From: Staphylococcus equorum
GTDB lineage: Bacteria; Bacillota; Bacilli; Staphylococcales; Staphylococcaceae
Direction of reading: 5' to 3'
Assembly: GCF_001747895.1 (NCBI RefSeq)
Contig: NZ_LNNB01000026.1
Coordinates: 1-64,000 of the forward strand
Length of the DNA: 64,000 bases
The notes under the pieces were generated by a model. The model was not told the DNA's origin and made no database searches. It saw only the letters and a list, made by a program, of their open reading frames with translations. Each line of letters starts with the position of its first letter. Position 1 is the stretch's first letter. Below are positions 41,990-49,825 of the stretch, in pieces. A program made the translations under genes and the position numbers.

Positions 41990-44257
41990 ATGTTGATGAA
42001 TGTCAATGATGTTAGTATTATAATACCTGTATTTAATGCTGGAAAGCATATTAAAGAAACTTTGAAATCCATTGAAAAACAGTTATTTAATGGAAAAATT
42101 GAAGTTATATTAATTAATGATGGTTCGGAGGATAATTCTGTTACTCAAATAAAGGAATTTATAGAGACATCTATAAAAGATAATATTACTTATAAAATGT
42201 TTGATGATGGAGTGAATAAGGGGCAAGGTGCTAGACGTAATTACGGAATCGATGTAGCAACTGGAGAAGCAATTATTTTCTTAGATTCTGATGACTTACT
42301 TACTAATGAAGCATTGAAAATAGCATATGAACGTTTAAAAGGTACTTCGGAGAATGACTTCGTGATATTTGAGTGGGCATACTACTATCCGGAAAGTGGA
42401 AAAACAATCTACGTAAATAAAGAAAAATATCTTAATAAAAAAGTGTTGTATCGTGAAACTTGTGAAATGTTACTAACTTGTTCAACATATTTTACTGTAA
42501 ATAAGATGTATAAAAAAGAATTTTTGGATAAACATAATATCCGATACGGAGAAGGCTATATATACGAAGATTTGGTTTTTTATGTTCGAAGTGTTTTAAA
42601 TGCGAATAGAATTCCTGTGATTTCTAATATTTTATACAAAGTAAGAGTTCATAATGAATCCACAACTAAGACTGATTCGGATAGTTTAAAGCATAGAGAC
42701 TCATTTTTAGCAGCAATAGAAGACGCTTCAAAGGAATTACATCATGGATATAGACATGAATTTACACCTTATCATGTTAATAAATATTTTATTTATAGAA
42801 CTATGTTATATGGAGAAAGAAGATTACCAAATGATAAGAAAATAAGAGATGAGTTTATTCGAAGTAGTATGCAAATTATAAATAAATATTCTCCGAATAC
42901 GGCAACTCCAAATAAAATCATACCATTTTATGATTATGTGTTTAATAAAGATATTATAAAAAATACAGAAGTAAAAAAAATAAAAAAGATTTACCGACTT
43001 CATAAAGAAAATAAATTAAACTTTTACCAAAGTAGAGAAATAGAAAAGAAATTAAAATTACAAAAAGTCAAAAATAGCTTGAATAATAATTTTTATTTAA
43101 AACCTTTAATTTATAATGCTAGAAGGAAAGTACACTCAAAAAGATCTAAGAGCAAGCAAAAAGAAATAAAAAGTTATATGAGTAAAGAAATAAAAAGAAA
43201 GTCTATCCTAATGTTAGGATTTGATTACTCATTCACAGGTAACTCAAAATATTTATTTGAATACCTTAAAGACAAGTACACTAGTGACTTCTTAAAAATA
43301 GCAACTTTTGATATTAACGTACCAGAAGAGTACAGAATAATACCAAGAAGTAAAGAGTTTTTTGATACTTTGTATACTTCAAATGTTATTATTGGAGAAT
43401 CTTGGATTCCACTCGCTTTTAGAAAAAAAGAGGGGCAAATTTGGATACAGTTGTGGCATGGTACGCCGTTCAAAAAAATGTTATTTGATACGAACGAAAT
43501 TAAGATGGTGTCGCTGAATCCTAACCACAAAGTTCAACAGAAGAAGGACATAGCGCGTTGGGATTATCTGCTATCAGATTCTAAAGCAGCAAAAGAAAAG
43601 TTTCAATCATCATTTGATATAGATGAAAGTAAGATATTAAATTCGGGATATCCGAGGAATCAATGGTTAATCGAAAATAAAGATAATGATAAGTTGATTA
43701 ACGAAATAAAAATCAAGAATAATATACCACTAGATAAAAAAGTTATATTATACGCACCTACTTGGCGAGACTATAATTATAAAATTAATGAAAGCAATAA
43801 GAAGAAAAAGTATATGGCTGACTTTAATAAATTACTAAGTAACTTAGGAAACGACTACGTAATTATAAACAAAGCACATTCAATGGATAGCCAACCCTCG
43901 TGGAATTTGGGTATAAAAAATGTTGTTACAGTAAATAATAGTACCAATATACAAGAGTTGATTATAAGTTCAGATGTTATAGTAACTGATTACTCATCTA
44001 TATTCTTCGATGCAATTCACATTAAAAAATCGTTTTACTTTTTAATAAAAGACTTTCCGGATTTTGATTTAGTGCGTGGAGTCTACCATGATATGTATCA
44101 AGACTTCTTGCCGTTGGTATCGAAAGACGAAGTTAGTCTTGCTAAAAAAATAAAAAGCTCAGTATTTCAAAGTTATGATATCCCAGAAAAGTATAAAAAT
44201 GATCGTTTAAATATAACGAATAAATTATTATATGAATTCATAGATAGCATAAAGTAA
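41990..44257 (+). CDS. GT2 glycosyltransferase fused to a TagF-type glycerophosphotransferase
   Basis: This two-domain protein has 755 residues. Residues 1-220 form a GT2 domain (SIIIPVFNAGKHI, LINDGSEDNS, DSDD at 99-102, ED at 193-194). Residues 400-755 match the CDP-glycerol:poly(glycerophosphate) glycerophosphotransferase family: LWHGTP with H490, YAPTWRD and TDYSSIFFD at 666-674. A basic helical linker joins them. Such fusions could add a sugar and a polyol phosphate alternately to build a teichoic-acid-like repeat; this is an inference. The ATG at 41990 has AAAGG seven bases upstream; the ATG at 41996 is a possible alternative. Confidence 0.88.
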   Translation: MLMNVNDVSIIIPVFNAGKHIKETLKSIEKQLFNGKIEVILINDGSEDNSVTQIKEFIETSIKDNITYKMFDDGVNKGQGARRNYGIDVATGEAIIFLDSDDLLTNEALKIAYERLKGTSENDFVIFEWAYYYPESGKTIYVNKEKYLNKKVLYRETCEMLLTCSTYFTVNKMYKKEFLDKHNIRYGEGYIYEDLVFYVRSVLNANRIPVISNILYKVRVHNESTTKTDSDSLKHRDSFLAAIEDASKELHHGYRHEFTPYHVNKYFIYRTMLYGERRLPNDKKIRDEFIRSSMQIINKYSPNTATPNKIIPFYDYVFNKDIIKNTEVKKIKKIYRLHKENKLNFYQSREIEKKLKLQKVKNSLNNNFYLKPLIYNARRKVHSKRSKSKQKEIKSYMSKEIKRKSILMLGFDYSFTGNSKYLFEYLKDKYTSDFLKIATFDINVPEEYRIIPRSKEFFDTLYTSNVIIGESWIPLAFRKKEGQIWIQLWHGTPFKKMLFDTNEIKMVSLNPNHKVQQKKDIARWDYLLSDSKAAKEKFQSSFDIDESKILNSGYPRNQWLIENKDNDKLINEIKIKNNIPLDKKVILYAPTWRDYNYKINESNKKKKYMADFNKLLSNLGNDYVIINKAHSMDSQPSWNLGIKNVVTVNNSTNIQELIISSDVIVTDYSSIFFDAIHIKKSFYFLIKDFPDFDLVRGVYHDMYQDFLPLVSKDEVSLAKKIKSSVFQSYDIPEKYKNDRLNITNKLLYEFIDSIK

Positions 44258-44275
44258 AACTCAACGGAGGACACT

Positions 44276-45358
44276 ATGAGCGTATTCAATTTATACGAGG
44301 ATATAAACTTCCTCGGTCAAGAAAAAATATTTATAAACACCAGTAGTGATAAGAATTTATTAGAAATTTCTAGAAAAGATTCTGATGTAAAACAAATGTA
44401 TAAAGAGTTATTAAAAAATGATTATCTACTATATTTGCATAAAGATTCGATTTCAAGATTTTGCAAACGGGGATATGCTTATAAACTTTTTACTAAAGAA
44501 CATAATTTTAATAAATATAAAAGTGTCCTATATAAAATTAATGAACCTAGCGGTCGTAAAATTAATCCTAAAACTGTGAAGAAATTAATAGTTATATTTG
44601 CTAAAATGCCTGGAGCTAAGTTATATGATAGCGCTAAGTTACCTCATAGGATGTTACCTTCTTTCTTCGAAGATTTAGATAGGAGTTTACTAAAAAATGT
44701 GCATACAATGAGAATTATGGACACAAATGTTTCGCACGGTTCACACTATATAAATACGGTGAATTACCCTAGCTATGAGAAAGAGCTAAAGGGAGCAATC
44801 GAAAAAGTTGTAAAAGAGTTGGGTGTACTAAAAGAAAATGTTGTCTTTTACGGTGTTTCAAGAGGTGGAGCAGGAGCTATCTATCACGGTACAAAGTTAG
44901 ATTATAAAACATTAGCTGTAGATCCAATTGTTAACATAGGTGGGGAACTATATGGGAATGATCGTCGCTTATTAAAAGGATTAAGAAAAGAAGATTTAGT
45001 ACCGGATATCAATACATTTGTGAAAAAATCAAATTCTTTTTCCAAAGTAGCTATTTGTAGCGAAAACGTTCCATTATATTACAACGAAGCGACTAGACTA
45101 GACGAAAATTTAATTAAACTTGTCAATTTAAAAGATGATAATATTAAGAATCATCCGGATGTTTCTCCTAATAGTGTCCCCGAACAATTAATGATTTTGA
45201 ATTATTTGTTAGGCGGGAAAAAAATGTTAAAAGTGGCTAATTATGAAGAAGTTAATAACAGTGATATCAGTAATGATAGTAGGGGCGTTAATAATACGCG
45301 ATTTAGAAATGGACGCCTTAAGAGAGTTTTACAAACTAGAAACAAAAGACGAGATTAA
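44276..45358 (+). CDS. XcbB/CpsF-like alpha/beta-hydrolase, polysaccharide biosynthesis
   Basis: This 360-residue soluble protein contains the nucleophile elbow GVSRGGAG with S195. A probable acid is D216 (AVDPIV) and a histidine H293 (KNHPDVSPNS) sits in the right order for a Ser-Asp-His triad. The layout resembles the XcbB/CpsF capsule proteins and the Asp2 accessory-Sec family, members of which O-acetylate sugars. It may therefore acylate or de-acylate the polymer made by the two upstream enzymes. GGAGGA lies before the ATG and the gene is 18 bp from the fusion gene. The basic C-terminal tail (RFRNGRLKRVLQTRNKRRD) is unusual. The family call is from motifs only. Confidence 0.68.
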   Translation: MSVFNLYEDINFLGQEKIFINTSSDKNLLEISRKDSDVKQMYKELLKNDYLLYLHKDSISRFCKRGYAYKLFTKEHNFNKYKSVLYKINEPSGRKINPKTVKKLIVIFAKMPGAKLYDSAKLPHRMLPSFFEDLDRSLLKNVHTMRIMDTNVSHGSHYINTVNYPSYEKELKGAIEKVVKELGVLKENVVFYGVSRGGAGAIYHGTKLDYKTLAVDPIVNIGGELYGNDRRLLKGLRKEDLVPDINTFVKKSNSFSKVAICSENVPLYYNEATRLDENLIKLVNLKDDNIKNHPDVSPNSVPEQLMILNYLLGGKKMLKVANYEEVNNSDISNDSRGVNNTRFRNGRLKRVLQTRNKRRD

Positions 45359-45375
45359 TAATATATAAAAACTGA

Positions 45376-45408
45376 AAAAAAGACAGCTATTACATAGCTG
45401 TCTTTTTT
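45376..45408 (+). terminator. Terminator after the first polymer cassette
   Basis: AGACAGCTAT (45381-45390) pairs perfectly with ATAGCTGTCT (45394-45403) over a 3-nt loop, with A on the left and six T on the right. Confidence 0.92.
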
Positions 45409-45410
45409 GC

Positions 45411-45570
45411 TCTTTGTCAAAAAGAAATAACACAGTTTTTTGATTGGAGTAGCATAAAGCCCTGAGGTTAGTAAGATAAAAATACGCAAAATATCATAAT
45501 TTTATTATTGATATTTTCTATTAAACCATTGATTATATTAGAGAAATTATTATATTTTAAAAAGTTTATA
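45411..45570 (-). pseudogene. Decayed 3' end of an ISL3-type transposase gene, copy 2
   Basis: On the minus strand a frame reads FLKYNNFSNIINGLIENINN followed by KI. It then loses about 20 codons and resumes in another frame as RIFILLTSGLYATPIKKLCYF. These two parts match the C-terminal region also present at 39982-40170, and the DNA shared by both copies (TTTTTTGATTGGAG-AGCATAAAG) is recognisable. The two remnants have the same orientation and flank the three-gene cassette. No active transposase is encoded. Confidence 0.72.
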
Positions 45571-45581
45571 TAAAATAAAAC

Positions 45582-45633
45582 GCATGTGTGTTGTAGTGGA
45601 TCACATATGCACTACGAAAGTAACAGAGTTACT
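45582..45633 (+). repeat. Double-hairpin repeat, copy 10 (degenerate)
   Basis: GCATGTGTG (45582-45590) can pair with CACATATGC, and the inner stem AGTAAC/GTTACT (45619-45633) of hairpin two is intact, but its outer stem is lost. The inner stem is identical to that of copy 11. Confidence 0.6.
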
Positions 45634-45647
45634 AGTTTAGGAACACC

Positions 45648-45702
45648 TGAGCTCAAGCTCATGCATAAGCACTACTAAAGTAACAGAGTTACTAAGTAGT
45701 GC
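45648..45702 (+). repeat. Double-hairpin repeat, copy 11, overlapping the amidohydrolase stop
   Basis: Hairpin one is TGAGCT/AGCTCA (45648-45661). After TGCATAA comes hairpin two, GCACTACT (45669-45676) / AGTAGTGC (45695-45702), with inner stem AGTAAC/GTTACT. The right arm lies within the last codons of the convergent amidohydrolase gene and provides its TAG stop at 45692-45694. Confidence 0.8.
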
Positions 45703-46894
45703 TAACAATCACATTTTCGAGTTCTAGAATTTTGAGGAATTGGCTAACGGTGTATTTCATTGCTTTTTCATCAATATTGAAGTTTGGACTGTGATGTGGG
45801 TGTGTTGTATCTTTTTCTGGATTACCACAACCAGTCAGAAATAAAGCGCCTGGACGGACTTTTAAGTAATGAGAGAAGTCTTCACCAATCATCATTAATT
45901 CTGACTCGTTGAATCTTAAGTTAATATCGTTTGCTGCTTTTTTAACAACTTCATAGCTATTTGGATTGTTATGGACAGGTAGATAGCCCTTAATGTAATC
46001 CATTGTGTATGTGATGTCGTTTGCCACAGCGAGTCCTTGTAAGAGTTTATCCATTTTAGTCATGACATGAGTTTGAACTTCTGTATCGAATGTACGTACA
46101 GTGCCTTTACAAAATGCAGTGTCAGGAATGATATTATCTGCAGATCCTGCTTGGACCATACCAAAACTTATCACTGCCTGTTTGACGGGATCAATGGTTC
46201 TTGAAACGATTTTTTGTGCACTCATAATAAATTCAGCCATGATTACTACAGGATCAATGGTTTCGTGTGGTTTAGCACCATGTCCACCTTTACCTTGAAT
46301 TGTAATATTAAATTCATCTGGTGAAGCCATCATTGCACCAGCACGGGAATAAATCGTACCTGTAGGATAACCGCTCCATAAATGGTTAGCGTATATTTTG
46401 TCTACGTCTTGTAAACAACCATCGTCTATCATTTCTTGAGAGCCACCTGGCATTACTTCTTCGCCATATTGGAAGATGAGTACCACGTCACCATTTAAAA
46501 ATTGTAGATGTTGCTCTATAATTTCTGCAACACCTAATAAAGTCGCCGTGTGCCCATCATGACCACATGCGTGCATAGCACCTGGATTTTTAGATTTATA
46601 ATCCACTTCTGTAAGCTCATCTATAGGTAGTGCATCAAAGTCTGCACGTAATGCTACTGTAGGCCCATCGCCACGACCTTTAAAAGTCGCAACGATACCA
46701 TTGCGACCTACGGGTGTACGTATTTCACATGACAATTGACTCAATTGATTTTGAATATAATCATGAGTATGGTACTCTTCGAACGATAATTCGGGATATT
46801 GATGTAAGTACCGACGTACTTGTATCATTTTACTTTCTTTTTCTTGCGCTAGTTGAAACCAATCAAACAACTTCAACCCTTCTTCCTTAGTCAT
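45692..46894 (-). CDS. M20 family amidohydrolase (N-acyl amino acid / hippurate hydrolase type)
   Basis: This zinc peptidase-fold hydrolase of the M20D group cleaves N-acyl or N-acetyl groups from amino acids. The 400 residues (from ATG at 46894) include HQYPELSFEEYHTHDYI, ALRADFDALPI, the metal site MHACGHDGHTATLLG, QYGEEVMPGGSQEMI, and the C-terminal MIGEDFSHYL. An in-frame ATG at 46912 would add six residues without a ribosome-binding site. In S. aureus a gene of this type and kbl follow tuf directly, as I recall, so this pair is probably the ancestral neighbour and the 40633-45358 cassette an insertion. Its last residues STT and the stop codon come from a double-hairpin repeat. Confidence 0.9.
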   Translation of the reverse strand: MTKEEGLKLFDWFQLAQEKESKMIQVRRYLHQYPELSFEEYHTHDYIQNQLSQLSCEIRTPVGRNGIVATFKGRGDGPTVALRADFDALPIDELTEVDYKSKNPGAMHACGHDGHTATLLGVAEIIEQHLQFLNGDVVLIFQYGEEVMPGGSQEMIDDGCLQDVDKIYANHLWSGYPTGTIYSRAGAMMASPDEFNITIQGKGGHGAKPHETIDPVVIMAEFIMSAQKIVSRTIDPVKQAVISFGMVQAGSADNIIPDTAFCKGTVRTFDTEVQTHVMTKMDKLLQGLAVANDITYTMDYIKGYLPVHNNPNSYEVVKKAANDINLRFNESELMMIGEDFSHYLKVRPGALFLTGCGNPEKDTTHPHHSPNFNIDEKAMKYTVSQFLKILELENVIVSTT

Positions 46895-46962
46895 TTTTAT
46901 CCAGTATACCATTTAAAATAACTTAACTGTACCACCAATTATTAACGTACAAATCTAATTGT

Positions 46963-46976
46963 AGAAAACGCTTTCT
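46963..46976. promoter_or_regulatory. Probable CcpA (cre) site before kbl
   Basis: AGAAAACGCTTTCT is palindromic and matches the cre core TGAAARCGYTTTCA except at its outermost bases. It lies between the divergent amidohydrolase and kbl genes, 86 bp before the kbl start, suggesting catabolite control of either gene. Confidence 0.72.
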
Positions 46977-47061
46977 TTATAATTGTTATTCTACTTCCAT
47001 GTATTTTAAAAATAGGTTATGATTAACTTAAACACAAAGACAATCCAAAGGGGGACTTGCA

Positions 47062-48252
47062 GTGGTACAATCACTACATGGCTTTTTAGATGAAAATATT
47101 CAGTATTTAAAAGATAACGGGTTATACAATGAAATTGATACAATTGAAGGTGCGAATGGGCCTGAAATTCAGATCAAGGGAAAGCATTACGTTAACTTAT
47201 CTTCAAATAATTATTTAGGACTAGCAACAGATGAAGATTTGAAACAAGCTGCGAAAGATGCAATTGATACACATGGCGTTGGTGCAGGTGCAGTACGTTC
47301 GATTAATGGTACATTAGATTTACATGATGAATTAGAAGCAAAATTAGCTGAATTTAAAGGAACAGAAGCAGCAGTCGCATATCAATCAGGTTTCAACTGT
47401 AATATGGCAGCAATTTCTGCTGTTATGAATAAACATGATGCGATACTTTCAGATGAACTAAATCATGCATCTATTATAGATGGCTGTCGTTTATCTAAAG
47501 CGAAAATTATTCGAGTAAACCACTCAGATATGGAAGACTTACGTGCAAAAGCAAAAGAAGCAGTAGAGTCAGGTCAATATAATAAAGTTATGTACATTAC
47601 TGATGGTGTATTCAGTATGGACGGCGATGTTGCGAAACTGCCAGAAATCGTTGAAATCGCTGAAGAATTTGGCTTAATTACTTATGTTGATGACGCGCAT
47701 GGTTCAGGCGTGATGGGTAAAGGTGCCGGCACAGTAAAACATTTTGGCTTACAAGATAGAATTGATTTCCAAATGGGCACGTTATCAAAAGCGATTGGTG
47801 TTGTAGGTGGTTATGTAGCTGGTACACAATCATTAATTGATTGGTTAAAAGTGCAATCAAGACCATTCTTATTCTCAACATCATTAGCGCCTGGAGATAC
47901 GAAAGCAATCACTGAATCAGTGAAAAAATTAATGGCATCTACAGAATTACACGATAAACTTTGGGATAATGGTAATTATTTAAAAGCTGGATTAAAAGAA
48001 CTTGGATTTAATATTGGTAACTCTGAAACACCAATCACACCGGTTATTATTGGTGATGAGAAAGAAACACAAGCGTTCAGTAGCCGTTTGAAAGACGAAG
48101 GCATCTATGTGAAGTCAATTGTCTTCCCAACGGTTCCAAAAGGCACAGGACGTGTGCGTAACATGCCAACAGCTGCACATACGAAAGAAATGTTAAATCA
48201 GGCATTAGCTGCGTATGAAAAAGTAGGCAAAGAACTAGGAACAATTAAATAG
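47062..48252 (+). CDS. kbl: Glycine C-acetyltransferase / alpha-oxoamine synthase (Kbl type)
   Basis: This PLP enzyme has 396 residues and converts 2-amino-3-ketobutyrate and CoA to glycine and acetyl-CoA in threonine degradation. SSNNYLGLA, the PLP-stacking [20 protein letters not shown] and the PLP lysine K243 in [13 protein letters not shown] are all present. The start is GTG at 47062 behind AAAGGGGGA. BioF-like activity is a possible alternative, but the length and start resemble staphylococcal Kbl. No threonine dehydrogenase gene lies next to it here. Confidence 0.9.
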   Translation: MVQSLHGFLDENIQYLKDNGLYNEIDTIEGANGPEIQIKGKHYVNLSSNNYLGLATDEDLKQAAKDAIDTHGVGAGAVRSINGTLDLHDELEAKLAEFKGTEAAVAYQSGFNCNMAAISAVMNKHDAILSDELNHASIIDGCRLSKAKIIRVNHSDMEDLRAKAKEAVESGQYNKVMYITDGVFSMDGDVAKLPEIVEIAEEFGLITYVDDAHGSGVMGKGAGTVKHFGLQDRIDFQMGTLSKAIGVVGGYVAGTQSLIDWLKVQSRPFLFSTSLAPGDTKAITESVKKLMASTELHDKLWDNGNYLKAGLKELGFNIGNSETPITPVIIGDEKETQAFSSRLKDEGIYVKSIVFPTVPKGTGRVRNMPTAAHTKEMLNQALAAYEKVGKELGTIK

Positions 48253-48270
48253 TAATGATTTAATCATTAT

Positions 48271-48323
48271 GGGGGCAGGAAGATGAAATCAAATTTTGAT
48301 TTCTCTCCTGCTCCCGTTTTTTT
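48271..48323 (+). terminator. Terminator after kbl
   Basis: A long hairpin has the base GGGGGCAGGA / TCCTGCTCCC and the tip GAAATCAAA / TTTGATTTC, followed by seven T. Confidence 0.9.
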
Positions 48324-48389
48324 ATGAAATAAAAGGGAATAAATTGAAAATAACTACAAAATTTCAGGAAATGAATTAGGAGTGGGTAA

Positions 48390-48884
48390 ATGGCAAAACT
48401 CATAATAATTAGAGGGAATTCAGGCAGTGGTAAAAGTACAATTGCTCAAAATATACAAAACTATCTAGGTGAAGGAGTAATGTTAATAGGCCAAGATGAG
48501 GTGCGTAGGCATATGCTCAATGTAAAAGATAAACCTGGAAATTTGTCTATTAACTTAATAGAAGAAATTGCAGAATATGGTATTAAGCACTGTAATTATG
48601 TAATTATTGAGGGTATTTTAAATAAACAAAAGTATGGCACTATGCTACAAAAGCTAATAGAATATGATGGCATACAAGCATATGTATATTATTTTGACCT
48701 AGCTTTTAATGAGACCGTTCGCAGACACCATATGAAAGAAAATACAAATTTTGATAAACAAGAAATGGCAAAGTGGTTTATAGAAAGAGATTTCTTGAAT
48801 GTCCAAGGTGAATTTTGTATTAATCAGGAGATGACTGAAATGGAAATTTTACAGCAAATGTTAAATGATATGCACGATAATTAA
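48390..48884 (+). CDS. P-loop nucleoside/small-molecule kinase of unknown substrate
   Basis: This 164-residue protein has a Walker A GNSGSGKST at residues 9-17. A strand ending YVIIEGIL (about 70-77) serves as the Walker B region, and the lid-type arginines are in ETVRRHH. It belongs to the AAA_33/zeta-like small kinase group together with uridine kinase- and chloramphenicol phosphotransferase-like proteins. The substrate cannot be told. AGGAGTG precedes the ATG. It is monocistronic, between kbl and a convergent membrane protein gene. Confidence 0.75.
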   Translation: MAKLIIIRGNSGSGKSTIAQNIQNYLGEGVMLIGQDEVRRHMLNVKDKPGNLSINLIEEIAEYGIKHCNYVIIEGILNKQKYGTMLQKLIEYDGIQAYVYYFDLAFNETVRRHHMKENTNFDKQEMAKWFIERDFLNVQGEFCINQEMTEMEILQQMLNDMHDN

Positions 48885-48918
48885 AATAACCATGCTACTT
48901 TTTAGTAACATGGTTATT
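48885..48918. terminator. Terminator between convergent genes
   Basis: AATAACCATG (48885-48894) pairs with CATGGTTATT (48909-48918). On the minus strand it is followed by TTTTAATT, so it fits best as the terminator of the membrane protein gene at 48959, and may also serve the kinase gene. Confidence 0.75.
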
Positions 48919-48958
48919 AAACATGATTATATGAAAATGAGCAGGGTTTTCAATGTGT

Positions 48959-49402
48959 TTAAAGTCCTGTTTTAGACTTTAAACGTTTGCGCGTTTGTTT
49001 ATTTTGGATAAATGGAATTGTGAACCATAAGATATGAAGCATACTTGCTAGTATAACAAGTACAATTGGAATAAATATTTCAACTATACTAATATTTACA
49101 ACGAATGATGCCAAAATAAACGCAGTGATAGACGGTACTGCACAAATAATGACTACAGTTAACAGTACAAATTGCAATACTTGGGTTGCGATAGGGCTAT
49201 ATATATCTAGTATTACAATAGCGACATAAAATAGCGTGATAAAGGCAAGTAGTACAATAATCCAACCGAGAGCCAAACCAGTTTCAGATTCAATAAAATT
49301 TTGATAGGGCGCTAAGATTGGCAGAATGAATAAAATCATAACTGATAACCATGACAGTACGCCAAAAAACAGAAATAATTTTTTAGATCTATTATGAGTC
49401 AT
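48959..49402 (-). CDS. Four-span membrane protein of unknown function
   Basis: This 147-residue protein has four hydrophobic helices (about 12-32, 44-66, 75-97, 103-127), a basic N-terminus (MTHNRSKK) and a basic C-terminus (KQTRKRLKSKTGL). The ATG at 49402 is chosen because AAGGAGG lies eight bases upstream. A longer in-frame start at 49504 has no such site and would place it far upstream. I do not recognise the family. Confidence 0.75.
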   Translation of the reverse strand: MTHNRSKKLFLFFGVLSWLSVMILFILPILAPYQNFIESETGLALGWIIVLLAFITLFYVAIVILDIYSPIATQVLQFVLLTVVIICAVPSITAFILASFVVNISIVEIFIPIVLVILASMLHILWFTIPFIQNKQTRKRLKSKTGL

Positions 49403-49825
49403 AGTAAAAACCTCCTTAAGATACCAAACCCATGTCATCTTATAGTTAAGAGATGTGTTTTTTACTAGAGGTAATTCTAAATGGTTAAGCACAATATAAT
49501 TCATCCAACGCTTTCACTTATTTATATACCTATAAAATAGTATTTTTACACTATGGATCAATGGTCTTTCCAATGACAGAAAAGTTATTTTAAATATTAT
49601 TTTTTAAGAATCACTCTCAATATAATGAATGAAAATATACTTATAGCATTAATGAGTCGATTTTTAGACAAAAATATTAATAAATTTATATTTACCTCCA
49701 CACATATTTTACTTAATATAATTATAATATATTGTATTAGACTGCGCTCTATTTAGTGATGAATTGTTAAAATGGAATAATCAAACATTGGAGCTATTGT
49801 CGAATTTTCAGGAGCGACTAAAAAT
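49403..49825. other. AT-rich gap without genes
   Basis: This 423-bp region lies between two divergent genes and must hold both promoters. It is very AT-rich, especially 49560-49740, with runs such as TATAATTATAATATATTG. I could not assign promoters with confidence and found no RNA gene or repeat. AGGAG at 49811-49815 is the ribosome-binding site for the next gene. Confidence 0.5.

Noticed and set aside
40633..45358. Prophage or plasmid-derived island
   Set aside because: No integrase, phage structural gene, attachment-site repeat or replication gene is seen; only decayed IS ends flank the cassette.
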